Shown: piece by piece, positions 1-8,181 of the stretch | How positions within the stretch are numbered: position 1 is the first letter of the stretch | How the letters are laid out: every line of letters starts with the position of its first letter | Assembly (NCBI GenBank): GCA_002169865.1 | Contig: NHIC01000003.1 | Span: forward strand, 1 to 19,695 | Length of the DNA: 19,695 nt | Reading direction: 5' to 3' | DNA from: Flavobacteriaceae bacterium TMED179 | GTDB taxonomy: Bacteria; Bacteroidota; Bacteroidia; Flavobacteriales; Flavobacteriaceae | Position numbers and translations under genes: made by a program | Notes under the pieces: model-generated | Databases searched by the model: none | What the model was told of the DNA's origin: nothing | Seen by the model: the letters and a program-made list of their open reading frames with translations, nothing else

Positions 1-3000
1 AAGATCAATTTGGACATGATAAAAATAATAATAAGATTCCGAATCAAGATAGTTACCTTGATGCTGCAAGGAGGCATGACATGTGTTGTAGCGGGAATCA
101 ACTTTCTAGTTTTTACAGTGATTGGATGGGATATGGATATAGTACATGGGATGGTGATGGTGATGGTATTGCTGCATCAAAGGACAGTGATGATAATGGG
201 AGAGGCTATCATATCATGAACATGGATAAAATCCCAAATGGCAAATTAAACATGTATGATATGTTTCCAAAAGATCCAAATGAATTTTGGGATATGGATG
301 GTGACGGAATTGCTGATAATCAAGATACTGATGATGATAATGACGGAATTTTGGATGTAGACGAACTTAAAGGTTTTCTAGTTTATGATCGACTTGAAAG
401 AACTAACCCATTTTTAAAAGATACTGATGTTGATGGTTTCGATGATAAAACAGATCAAGTCCCTTGGGAACAAAAGGAACAATATGACCTTGATGGAGAT
501 GGTATAGGTGACAATAATGATTGGGACGACGATGGAGACGGTGAAAGTGATAATTGGGAAAAAGAAAGAGGAACAGATCCTCAAAAAGCAGATACCGATG
601 GTGATGGCTATTCTGATGGGCCACTGGCAATAGGTTATGATAAGGTAGATTCAAACGGCAATTGGATGGAGGTGATATCACTAAATGACACTTACACAAG
701 TTCAGGAACCTTAATTAGAGAAGGTAATTTTAGAATACAAATTGAAGGAAGAGGAAACTGGCAAAATAGAAAAGATATATTTTATAAATATGAGCCTTGG
801 AGGCAGCCTAGTAGTAGGATAAGCTCTTCTAAAGCAGGTACTACTTTATCAACTTCCCAAGATGTACTTAATTTTCTTAAAAATGAAATTGATGGGACTG
901 TAATACAATACAGATCCTATCAAAATTGGGATAGCATGATAAATCATACTCTGTCTGCGACTATTTCAGGGACATCTGTCGTAATCAAAGGGACTGGTTC
1001 TATAAAGCCTGTTCACACTTGGTTGGATTGGTGGGGTAATATAAAAATTAAATCTAGTATGTCTTATTGGGAAGGAAGAGATCAATTCCCTCTAGATGAA
1101 AAAGAGTGGGCTGATGTTGATCGTGATAAAATCGGAGATAATGCAGATTCAAATTGGGATTGGGATCAACTCACAAATGATCAAGAGAAGGAGGCTGGCA
1201 CTGACCCTACCTGGTGGGATACTGATGGGGATGGTGAAAATGATTTCTGGGATAAAGCACCACTAAATAAATATGCGATCAACAATTTGGATGGCGATGA
1301 ATATCCTGATGAAATATGGCAAGACCTTAATAATGACGGAAGGATTAATTTCTGGTGGAGAAATTCTGGTAATCCCGATTTTCAAGATGGAGTCTCTCCA
1401 GTTATTGCAGATACTGATTTAGATGGTGACGGAATAATTAATAACGAAGAAATAATAACAGATCAGTGGCTTTTTGATACTGATGGGGATGGAGTATCCG
1501 ACTCTCAAGATAAATTTCCCATCAATATAGATGAATGGGCTGATAACGACAATGACAAAATAGGTGACAATTCAGATCTTGACGATGATAACGATGGGTA
1601 TACTGATAAGGATGAATATTTGAATAAAACAAATCATTTAAAAGCATCTGAATATCCATCAAAAGATTCTGATAATGATTTTGCTTCTGACGATTATGAA
1701 GACCAAATTGGTACTGATAAATACAATGATAATACAGATGGTGATGTAGATGAAAATGGCAATCCTGTAAAAGATGGGAAAGATCCATTTCCATTAAATC
1801 CTTCCGAATGGTCAGATATTGACGGGGACGGTATTGGAGACAATACTGATAGAGATGATGATGGTGATGGAATGCCCGACAAGTTGGAAATTTTTGTTGC
1901 TGCCAAAACCACAAAATTCAGCAATCTTGATCCTAAAGTTTATGATAATTTTTATGTGGATGATGATCAAGACGGTCTACCGACAGAATTAGAACAGATG
2001 ATGTCTGAAGTTTTTAATGATGCAATGACTAATAATGAAAATGGTGTAAGGGACAGTCTTTCCCAAAAAATATATAAAGTCTATACTATAAAGGAATGTT
2101 GGGGTTCTCAATGTTATAATTGGGATTGGATTGATAAGGCATACACTAATCTTGATGATTTTTTCAAAGACTATGATATAAATTCCCAATGGCAAAATGC
2201 TTTTCAATTAGAAGTTAAAACTCATAAGGGTATTACAAATAATTTTGACGTAGATGGAGACGGTATTCCGAATATTCGTGACATGGATTCGGATAATGAC
2301 GGGAAAATAGATTCCTTAGATGAATCTATTTTTGACCCTACATTAAGCTTTACTTATGAAACAGACGAAAATGGAAATCAAGTTGTTGTTGACACACTGG
2401 CTATATCATTCGTAGATACTGATTATGACTTCTTAGGGGACTTATCTGATATTGATAAAGACAACGATGGAATTACGAATTCAAATGAAAAAGATAGAGG
2501 AACATATGAACTTGTGGCTGATTCTGATGGTGATGGAGTAAATGATGCTCTTGATTTTTATCCAAATAACGCAAACTTAAAAAACCGATCAGATATAGAT
2601 AATTATATAACCTTAAATCAAATAGGAATTGGTACTAAATGGAAGAAGGTAACGGCTTGGAATGCTGGTCAAATTGGGACTTCTTATGCTGCAATAGATC
2701 AAAATGATGAAATCCATGTGTGGGGACTTAATTATGGATCACTCCCAGTTAGTAAAAAAATTGATCCTGAAAATAGTGCATCCAAAACAGCTTATGAATT
2801 ATGGTATGAGGGAGCTGAATATGGATATACAATCCAAGAAGATAAAATACAAAAAGCAGACTTGACCGATTTTGAGGGAAAACCATTGAAATTCAGGGAT
2901 GTTGATCTTGGATTAAATTTTGGTGTAGCAATAACAACTAGCGGTGATTTTTGGTCTTGGGGACGAAACCTAAGTTCTCAGCTTGGTAATGGAGAAAATG

Positions 3001-6000
3001 AAACATTTAGCCAAAAATCTTATGGTCAAACAAAATGGCAAAAACCTGAGATAAAACCCGAAATATACTTAGGTGAGTTGGTTAGTGTTTCTGCAGGAGA
3101 CCAGCAAACTGCTATTGTTAATGTAAATAGTAAAATGAAACTTTTTGGATCTAATGACCAAGGGCAGTTAGGTTTAGGAGCACCAGTATATAATAAACCA
3201 GGTGATATTACAACTAGCTGGGGAGATGTTCTTCAAACATCTGATCTTAAACAAGTAAGGGTAACAAAAACAGAAACTCAAATTTTAGATAAAAATGGTT
3301 TCATGTATTCTTTTGGGGATAATGATTACGGTCAACTTGGTAGAAACGGAAGACTCTTAAAAGCTGAAAATTATCTTCTTGATAAAATTGAAACAAATCC
3401 AAATTCTGGAAATTGGAAAGAGATTTACGCTATTTCAAAACACGTATACGCTTTTAATCAAGCTGGAGATTTATATGTATGGGGAAAAAATGAGAAGTAC
3501 GCATTGGGTCTTGGAATAGAATATAATGATCGGGATTTCATTAGTACACCTACTAAAGTAGAAGGAGTAAAATTATCAACTATCAAAGGTGGTTCAAATG
3601 AAAATGAGCCTACTCAATTTTCACCAGTAGATGGCGGATTTGTATATATTAAAACTAATGGACAACTATGGGGAGCAGGAGCTAATTTTTATACAGGAAA
3701 ATGGTTTCCACTTTCTACACCAAGAAGAATTGGTGTAAAAGATGACTGGAAAAAACTTCATGATTTCTTGGGAAGTGAAAAAAATATAATTGTAGAGGAT
3801 AATGAGAACACGATCTGGGGGGCTGGAACAAATGAGTACCTAACTCTAACTTCTGATCCTTGTCCTGATCCAAGAGTCGAAAGATGGGAAGTTGAAGTAA
3901 ATCATAATTTAATAGCTCAGAAATTTAATGTTTCAATTTCAGCTACTACTGGTCAAGCATCAATTACAATTAATGTTGGAGATCAAGTTTTGAGTGGTAG
4001 TGTGAGCAGCTCTTCTGCAAGTACTAGTATTGTGTCCACTTTATTTGCTGACTTTAATAGTAAAACCAATTTTACTAATAGTTATGTAGTGACTCCAACT
4101 CAAGGTAACGGAATAGGAACTTTATCCTTTGCAGCTAAAAATCATTCGAAAGATGATATTTCTTTTGCAATAACTAATAAATCAGCCAACTTTAGTGGAG
4201 GTACGGTTACCATTACCCATACAACTGAGGGTAGTAGTGGACAGGCTACCTACACATTATTTTTGGATGGAAGTCAAATTGAAGTAAGCCATACACCTGC
4301 AGCAACAGACAATACAAATATGGCTAGTGCAAGTGTAATACAAAAACTATTAAAAGCAATATCCAGCGATACTGATATCAATCCTTCACTTTATTATTCT
4401 TCAATTTCTAAGCAGTCTTCAAAAAAATTGATTATTGAAAGGACTGATTATAAATCATTTAATATTAATGGTGATCCTAAAAATTCTCTTACATCCTCTA
4501 GTACAATAGTTTTTAGTAGAACACAAACACCAATAGAAGTTGATTGTAATGAAGATGAAAGATTTATAAATAATTTGGTACAAATTTTCACTCCATCAGA
4601 AATTCAAAAGTACGGTCAGTTTGATAAAATAAGCCTTGGCGATAAGCACGTTGTTGCCTTAACAAAATCTGGGACTGTATTAACTTGGGGTTCTAATGAT
4701 GAAGGACAAATGGGTATTGGACAAAAATCATTTGAACCTAAAGGTGAACCAACAAGGATTGACTTTAATATTGGTAATAAAAAAATTATCAAAATAGATG
4801 CATCTGCTAGTGTAAGTTTTGCTATAGATCAGGACTATAATATGTACGCTTGGGGTGATAATGATCTTGGAACTTTGGGGGTTGGAAACAATACTGACCA
4901 GATTTCACCTACCCTAGTTGTTAACACTTCTACAAAATGGTTCACAGACCAAAGTGGTACTAAACAAAGTACGCCCCAAAGACAGTGGAGAGAAAACTTG
5001 GGTGGATATAGATTCCAAATAGCCTTGGATGACAAGGGTGATCTCTGGGGGTGGGGATATCAAAAACTGGGTAATTTAGGTGCATTAGGGTCTGTGACCA
5101 GTGATGCTGTTGAATTAAAATCTGAGATGGGCGAAGTTTCTGGTCTAGTTTCAACAAGTTTAGATGGAGAGTTTATAGTAGCTAGTAAAACACTTGTGAA
5201 CTACTTGGATACAAAAGCAAACTTTGAATATGGAGGTTTCGGTTCTAATTTAATGATGAAAGGTTCAAATTCTTCAAAAAATAGCTATAAGGCAAATCAA
5301 AAACAATTAGCAGCAGGAACAATTCAAACGACCTCTCCATATATTTCTAAAGGCTATAATGAAGGTAATTCGAAAAAATATAATGTAGGTAAATGGAAAA
5401 TAAAGAAAACTAAAAGTATATCTAAAAGTGAAGTTTCAGCTTCAACACAGATAAAACACTTAGATGATCAGCAATACCAAAGTCCAGTTGATCTAAACTT
5501 TGAAATTGTTGACGTTAATGAAGCACCTACTGATATCCAACTATCGGATATAGGATCAAAATATGCCAGAAAAGGAGAACAAATGATTTCTAATATTACA
5601 CTTGTGGATCCAGACTTTGATGATATTTTAAGTGTAATAATATCTCCATCATCTCCTAATTCAGATAAATTTTCAGTAAAAAATCAAAAATTATATTTTG
5701 ATCACAAAACTGCTAAATCTACTCAACCGTATAGTGTTATTTTGCAAGCAAAAGATTGGGAAGAATTATCTTATGAAGAACAATTTGAGATATTAGTTGG
5801 TGAAGATGGCTCAGTTTCAATTGAGGAAGTGACTAACGAAGGGAACAGTTTTTACCCTAATACTATAATAGATGCAGATGGTGATGGATTTACCGATGAT
5901 GAAGAACTCATGATAGGCACAGATCCTTTTGATTTTAGAGATTACCCCACTGATATAGATAAAGATGGAATTCTTGATTTTTATGATGGTGATATCGATA

Positions 6001-6818
6001 ATGATGGGTATTTAAATCAGAATGATGCATTTCCTTCTGATCGACTTGAATGGTTTGATTCTGATAACGATGGATTAGGTAACAATTCTGATTTTGATGA
6101 CGATAATGATGGTATTCCAGACTTAGGGGTAAATTGGAGAGAAAGCTACTTGATTCAAGATTTATTCCCAAATGATCCAAGTGAATCTTCAGATTTTGAT
6201 AGAGATGGAATTGGAGATAATGCCGATTTAGATGATGACAATGATGGTTTTAACGATGATATCGATGCATTCCCAAATAATTATTTAGAGTGGCTAGACA
6301 GCGATGAAGACGGAATTGGGAACAACTCAGATTCTGACAATGATAATGATGGCTTTACTGATTTTGATGAAAATTTCCTTGGGACTGACCCTTTAGATCC
6401 AAACAGCTTCCCACCCGATTTAGATTCTGATTTAGTTCCAGATGTTTTAGATAGTGATGTAGATGGCGATAATATTCCAAATGATTTTGATAATGCTCCA
6501 TTTATTTATAATCCAAATCAAGATTACATTGAGGGGGATAACAATTTTATTCAGATAGAACTTCCAGACTTCTTCACACCTAATGGCGATGGAGTTAATG
6601 ATAGTTGGAATATTGGAGAGATTCAGAGGTATCCAAAAAATCAGGTTTGGGTTTATGACCTGTCTGGAAACATTGTATTTAATAAAACTAGTTATAATAA
6701 TACTTGGCAAGGTGATAATAATGGAAGAATGTTACCTTCTGCTAGCTATTTATACATGATAGACCTTGATGGAGATGGATCAATTGATTATGAAGGTTGG
6801 ATGTTTATTACAAGATAA
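1..6818 (+). CDS. Giant T9SS-secreted adhesin-like protein: TSP3 repeats, RCC1 propeller, cadherin-like segment, CHU_C sorting domain (5' end outside window)
   Basis: The reading frame is open from the first complete codon (position 3) to TAA at 6816-6818, at least 2271 residues. The ATG at 81 is internal, because in-frame coding sequence of the same Asn/Asp-rich style precedes it. Order by nucleotide position: TSP3 calcium-binding repeats (about 141-620), a non-repetitive insert (620-1075), more TSP3 (1105-2560), RCC1-type repeats (2640-5090) interrupted by a beta-rich Ser/Thr segment (3850-4590), a linker, a cadherin-like segment (about 5511-5800), TSP3 again (5868-6500), and a C-terminal domain (6561-6815) beginning LPDFFTPNGDGVND, typical of gliding-motility-associated CHU_C/type B sorting domains. 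From family knowledge, such proteins cross the outer membrane by T9SS and stay on the surface or are released, often as adhesins. The exact role, and whether RCC1 binds a partner, is not visible. Secretion is well supported; ligand and function are unknown. Confidence 0.9.
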   Translation, partial: DQFGHDKNNNKIPNQDSYLDAARRHDMCCSGNQLSSFYSDWMGYGYSTWDGDGDGIAASKDSDDNGRGYHIMNMDKIPNGKLNMYDMFPKDPNEFWDMDGDGIADNQDTDDDNDGILDVDELKGFLVYDRLERTNPFLKDTDVDGFDDKTDQVPWEQKEQYDLDGDGIGDNNDWDDDGDGESDNWEKERGTDPQKADTDGDGYSDGPLAIGYDKVDSNGNWMEVISLNDTYTSSGTLIREGNFRIQIEGRGNWQNRKDIFYKYEPWRQPSSRISSSKAGTTLSTSQDVLNFLKNEIDGTVIQYRSYQNWDSMINHTLSATISGTSVVIKGTGSIKPVHTWLDWWGNIKIKSSMSYWEGRDQFPLDEKEWADVDRDKIGDNADSNWDWDQLTNDQEKEAGTDPTWWDTDGDGENDFWDKAPLNKYAINNLDGDEYPDEIWQDLNNDGRINFWWRNSGNPDFQDGVSPVIADTDLDGDGIINNEEIITDQWLFDTDGDGVSDSQDKFPINIDEWADNDNDKIGDNSDLDDDNDGYTDKDEYLNKTNHLKASEYPSKDSDNDFASDDYEDQIGTDKYNDNTDGDVDENGNPVKDGKDPFPLNPSEWSDIDGDGIGDNTDRDDDGDGMPDKLEIFVAAKTTKFSNLDPKVYDNFYVDDDQDGLPTELEQMMSEVFNDAMTNNENGVRDSLSQKIYKVYTIKECWGSQCYNWDWIDKAYTNLDDFFKDYDINSQWQNAFQLEVKTHKGITNNFDVDGDGIPNIRDMDSDNDGKIDSLDESIFDPTLSFTYETDENGNQVVVDTLAISFVDTDYDFLGDLSDIDKDNDGITNSNEKDRGTYELVADSDGDGVNDALDFYPNNANLKNRSDIDNYITLNQIGIGTKWKKVTAWNAGQIGTSYAAIDQNDEIHVWGLNYGSLPVSKKIDPENSASKTAYELWYEGAEYGYTIQEDKIQKADLTDFEGKPLKFRDVDLGLNFGVAITTSGDFWSWGRNLSSQLGNGENETFSQKSYGQTKWQKPEIKPEIYLGELVSVSAGDQQTAIVNVNSKMKLFGSNDQGQLGLGAPVYNKPGDITTSWGDVLQTSDLKQVRVTKTETQILDKNGFMYSFGDNDYGQLGRNGRLLKAENYLLDKIETNPNSGNWKEIYAISKHVYAFNQAGDLYVWGKNEKYALGLGIEYNDRDFISTPTKVEGVKLSTIKGGSNENEPTQFSPVDGGFVYIKTNGQLWGAGANFYTGKWFPLSTPRRIGVKDDWKKLHDFLGSEKNIIVEDNENTIWGAGTNEYLTLTSDPCPDPRVERWEVEVNHNLIAQKFNVSISATTGQASITINVGDQVLSGSVSSSSASTSIVSTLFADFNSKTNFTNSYVVTPTQGNGIGTLSFAAKNHSKDDISFAITNKSANFSGGTVTITHTTEGSSGQATYTLFLDGSQIEVSHTPAATDNTNMASASVIQKLLKAISSDTDINPSLYYSSISKQSSKKLIIERTDYKSFNINGDPKNSLTSSSTIVFSRTQTPIEVDCNEDERFINNLVQIFTPSEIQKYGQFDKISLGDKHVVALTKSGTVLTWGSNDEGQMGIGQKSFEPKGEPTRIDFNIGNKKIIKIDASASVSFAIDQDYNMYAWGDNDLGTLGVGNNTDQISPTLVVNTSTKWFTDQSGTKQSTPQRQWRENLGGYRFQIALDDKGDLWGWGYQKLGNLGALGSVTSDAVELKSEMGEVSGLVSTSLDGEFIVASKTLVNYLDTKANFEYGGFGSNLMMKGSNSSKNSYKANQKQLAAGTIQTTSPYISKGYNEGNSKKYNVGKWKIKKTKSISKSEVSASTQIKHLDDQQYQSPVDLNFEIVDVNEAPTDIQLSDIGSKYARKGEQMISNITLVDPDFDDILSVIISPSSPNSDKFSVKNQKLYFDHKTAKSTQPYSVILQAKDWEELSYEEQFEILVGEDGSVSIEEVTNEGNSFYPNTIIDADGDGFTDDEELMIGTDPFDFRDYPTDIDKDGILDFYDGDIDNDGYLNQNDAFPSDRLEWFDSDNDGLGNNSDFDDDNDGIPDLGVNWRESYLIQDLFPNDPSESSDFDRDGIGDNADLDDDNDGFNDDIDAFPNNYLEWLDSDEDGIGNNSDSDNDNDGFTDFDENFLGTDPLDPNSFPPDLDSDLVPDVLDSDVDGDNIPNDFDNAPFIYNPNQDYIEGDNNFIQIELPDFFTPNGDGVNDSWNIGEIQRYPKNQVWVYDLSGNIVFNKTSYNNTWQGDNNGRMLPSASYLYMIDLDGDGSIDYEGWMFITR
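141..2560 (+). repeat. TSP3-type Asp-rich calcium-binding repeats, N-terminal array
   Basis: The translation repeats the pattern DxDxDGxxD many times, for example DLDGDGIGDNNDWDDDGDG and DIDGDGIGDNTDRDDDGDG, often followed by a GTDP or FPLNPSEW-like spacer. This is the thrombospondin type 3 signature, in which Asp side chains bind calcium and stiffen a stalk. Two segments break the array: about 620-1075, and about 1935-2240, which contains a C-x5-C pair (CWGSQC) and a helix-like stretch. At DNA level the GAT/GAC-rich codons give imperfect direct repeats. Confidence 0.85.
2640..5090 (+). repeat. RCC1-type beta-propeller repeats with internal insertion
   Basis: About ten units share the pattern 'hydrophobic, then a residue pair such as AI/AL, then x-G-x-h-x-x-WG, then N-D-x-G-Q-L-G-x-G'. 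Clear examples are FGSNDQGQLGLG (near 3145-3180), FGDNDYGQLG (near 3313-3342), WGSNDEGQMGIG (near 4687-4722) and WGDNDLGTLGVG (near 4852-4887). Seven units can be counted before the insert at 3850-4590 and three after it. RCC1 domains normally form seven-bladed propellers, so the split may mean one complete propeller plus a partial one, or an irregular fold. The unit count was made by eye. Confidence 0.8.
5511..5800 (+). other. Cadherin-like segment within the giant protein
   Basis: The stretch starts with DVNEAPTDIQLSD, the usual boundary between bacterial cadherin-like domains, and continues with a beta-rich segment containing LVDPDFDDILSV and ending in SVILQAKDWEEL. The DPD motif fits cadherin-type calcium ligands. 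Only one such domain is visible; the sequence before it (5190-5510) is Ser/Lys-rich and unrecognised. Confidence 0.6.
5868..6500 (+). repeat. TSP3-type repeats, C-terminal array
   Basis: This second Asp-rich array, separate from the N-terminal one, is again built from DxDxDGxxD units, for example DADGDGFTDDEE and DFDDDNDGIPD, with spacers like AFPSDRLEWFD. It sits directly before the sorting domain and probably acts as a calcium-stiffened stalk or spacer. Confidence 0.85.
6561..6815 (+). other. T9SS type B (CHU_C / gliding-motility-associated) C-terminal sorting domain
   Basis: The last 85 residues carry the family hallmarks in order: FTPNGDGVNDSW, then a Tyr-Pro (RYP) and VWVYDLSGNIVF, a Trp-containing turn (NTWQGDNNG), LPSASYLYMIDL, and a final beta-strand ending at the stop. 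In this family the domain directs export through the type IX machinery with help from a PorP/SprF-like protein, and such a gene follows immediately. Confidence 0.9.
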
Positions 6819-6830
6819 CGAGTATTTAGT

Positions 6831-7727
6831 TTGTATAAATACCTAATAAATATCATATTTTTCTTCTCATCTTTTTTAATGTTATCACAAAATGATCCGT
6901 TCATTAGCTTTTACAGAAGTCAAATGAGTGTAATTAATCCTGCTTTTGCAGGAATAGAGTACGATTACTCACTAGCCTTTAATTCAAGAAATCAATGGGT
7001 TTCTATTGAGAACTCACCTAGCACGCAATTTTTTTCTATTTCTTCTAAAAGAAAAAATAATATTGGCCTTGGCCTTTCATTTGTATCAAATAAAGCCTTC
7101 ATAGAGTCCAGGACAATGAGTTATATTGACTTTTCTTATCGACTACAAATATCATCAGACACAAATTTTTTTCTTGGTTTAAAACCTGGAGGAGTATTTT
7201 TTGATACTAATTTTAATGATTTAAGTTCAAATAACGATCCAGCTTTGAGGAATTTTTCTAGGTTTAATCCTAATCTAGGATTAGGATTTCTTCTTCAATC
7301 AAATAAAATTTGGGTTTCATTTTCCATTCCAAGAATGTTTGATTCCGAGGGGGATGAAATTTTTAACTCGTATTCTAATAATAGTAGTGTTTATATGGGA
7401 TTTGGAATTAACCTAAATGTAAAAGATGAAATTCTTCTCAAGCCAAGTATTTTGAGTAGGTTTTCTGGATCTGAAACCGTTGCAGATTTGTCAACCTTAG
7501 CTAACATTAATAATAGGTATGAGTTTGGCATTAACTATAGAACCAATAACTCTTTAAGTGGTTTATTTTCTATCAATATTAAAAACTTTACCGTAGGATA
7601 TTCATATGAGACCTCAATTAATAAAAATGGGTTGAATATAAATTTGAATACTCACGAAATTTTATTAACTATAAACGTTAACGGTGGCAATGAGGATACT
7701 AAATTGGGACCGGAACCGCCTAAATAA
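6831..7727 (+). CDS. PorP/SprF family T9SS outer-membrane partner protein
   Basis: The 298-residue product has a signal peptide (hydrophobic residues 5-18, ending near LSQ) and then the family signature: a Phe/Tyr/Arg-Ser-Gln segment, VINPAFAG, and RNQWVSIENSPSTQ, close to the usual INPAYAG and QW-x-G-x-x-GAP-x-T pattern of PorP/SprF proteins. The rest alternates short hydrophobic and polar stretches, as expected for an outer-membrane beta-barrel of about this size. The gene starts 12 bases after the stop of the giant gene, in the same frame, so the two are almost certainly co-transcribed. SprF-type proteins sit beside, and are needed for, secretion of their cognate type B substrate, so this one probably serves the giant protein. 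No ATG precedes the signal peptide after the upstream in-frame stop; TTG at 6831 is the only sensible start. Confidence 0.9.
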   Translation: MYKYLINIIFFFSSFLMLSQNDPFISFYRSQMSVINPAFAGIEYDYSLAFNSRNQWVSIENSPSTQFFSISSKRKNNIGLGLSFVSNKAFIESRTMSYIDFSYRLQISSDTNFFLGLKPGGVFFDTNFNDLSSNNDPALRNFSRFNPNLGLGFLLQSNKIWVSFSIPRMFDSEGDEIFNSYSNNSSVYMGFGINLNVKDEILLKPSILSRFSGSETVADLSTLANINNRYEFGINYRTNNSLSGLFSINIKNFTVGYSYETSINKNGLNINLNTHEILLTINVNGGNEDTKLGPEPPK

Positions 7728-7749
7728 TTTTGATTTAGATGGAGAGAGG

Positions 7750-7799
7750 GTTCTAGTTGTAGCAGAGAAAATTTAATAGACTAAATTATTCTCTAGAAC
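7750..7799. terminator. Possible bidirectional terminator hairpin between convergent genes
   Basis: AGAGAAAATTTA (7764-7775) can pair with TAAATTATTCTCT (7782-7794) across a six-base loop with one bulged A. GTTCTAG (7750-7756) is also complementary to CTAGAAC (7793-7799), giving a longer alternative pairing. It lies between the 3' ends of the PorP/SprF gene and the small minus-strand gene and overlaps the latter's last codons. The stem is AT-rich and no clear U tract follows, so the call is tentative. Confidence 0.35.
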
Positions 7800-8031
7800 A
7801 TTCACATTCTTTCTTACCAAGACTTTTTGCTCTTTCCATAGTAACTTTCATCACTTTCCCTTTATTTTGATTACATTCTCTAAAAAAATCAGAACAAGGA
7901 TTTTTATAATAACATTTTAAGTTAGGATTACTGCAGGTATAGACAAAAGTTTGGCTTTCCTTAGAAGAAGTATTTAAACTGAAAGAAGTAAAGATTAAAC
8001 CTAATAAAACAAGTGAAACAATATATTTCAT
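7786..8031 (-). CDS. Small exported six-cysteine protein, function unknown
   Basis: The 81-residue product starts with a Lys and a hydrophobic run (residues 4-18, IVSLVLLGLIFTSFS), a probable Sec signal peptide without a convincing lipobox. The mature part is polar and Lys-rich, with six cysteines at positions 33, 40, 46, 53, 76 and 78, enough for three disulfides if exported to the periplasm or outside. I do not recognise a family. It is convergent with the PorP/SprF gene and 150 bases from the next minus-strand gene, so it may be transcribed alone. The ATG at 8031 is the natural start because the signal peptide follows at once. It is probably real because signal peptide and cysteine pattern coexist in one frame; any function is unknown. 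Confidence 0.65.
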   Translation of the reverse strand: MKYIVSLVLLGLIFTSFSLNTSSKESQTFVYTCSNPNLKCYYKNPCSDFFRECNQNKGKVMKVTMERAKSLGKKECECSRE

Positions 8032-8181
8032 AATTATTATTTTTATAAAAGTACCAAAAACTTGAATTAGAATCTGTTAAAAAACGAATTTTTTTGATCT
8101 CCTCTAAAATAAAATTATTTTAATAGGAGTGTTCTTGAAGTTAAATTTTAATAGAACTGTAAATCAAGATAATTTAAAGAA

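Noticed and set aside
10..219. Plus-strand ORF beginning MDMIKIIIRF
   Set aside because: It overlaps the giant gene in another frame; the other frame carries the Asp-rich repeat sequence, so this is a shadow.
403..2207. Several minus-strand ORFs, including His/Leu/Tyr-rich ones, opposite the TSP3 repeats
   Set aside because: GAT/GAC-rich Asp repeats read on the other strand give ATC, CAT and similar codons, producing biased shadow ORFs with no domain signature.
141..2560. Regular DNA repeats that might suggest a CRISPR array or minisatellite
   Set aside because: The repeats are imperfect, in frame, and explained by DxDxDG protein repeats; there is no constant repeat/variable spacer pattern.
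8032..8181. Short AT-rich palindrome around AAAATAAAATTATTTTA between the two minus-strand genes
   Set aside because: Stem is nearly all A-T and lies upstream of the small gene without a matching transcript end; not enough to call a terminator or operator.
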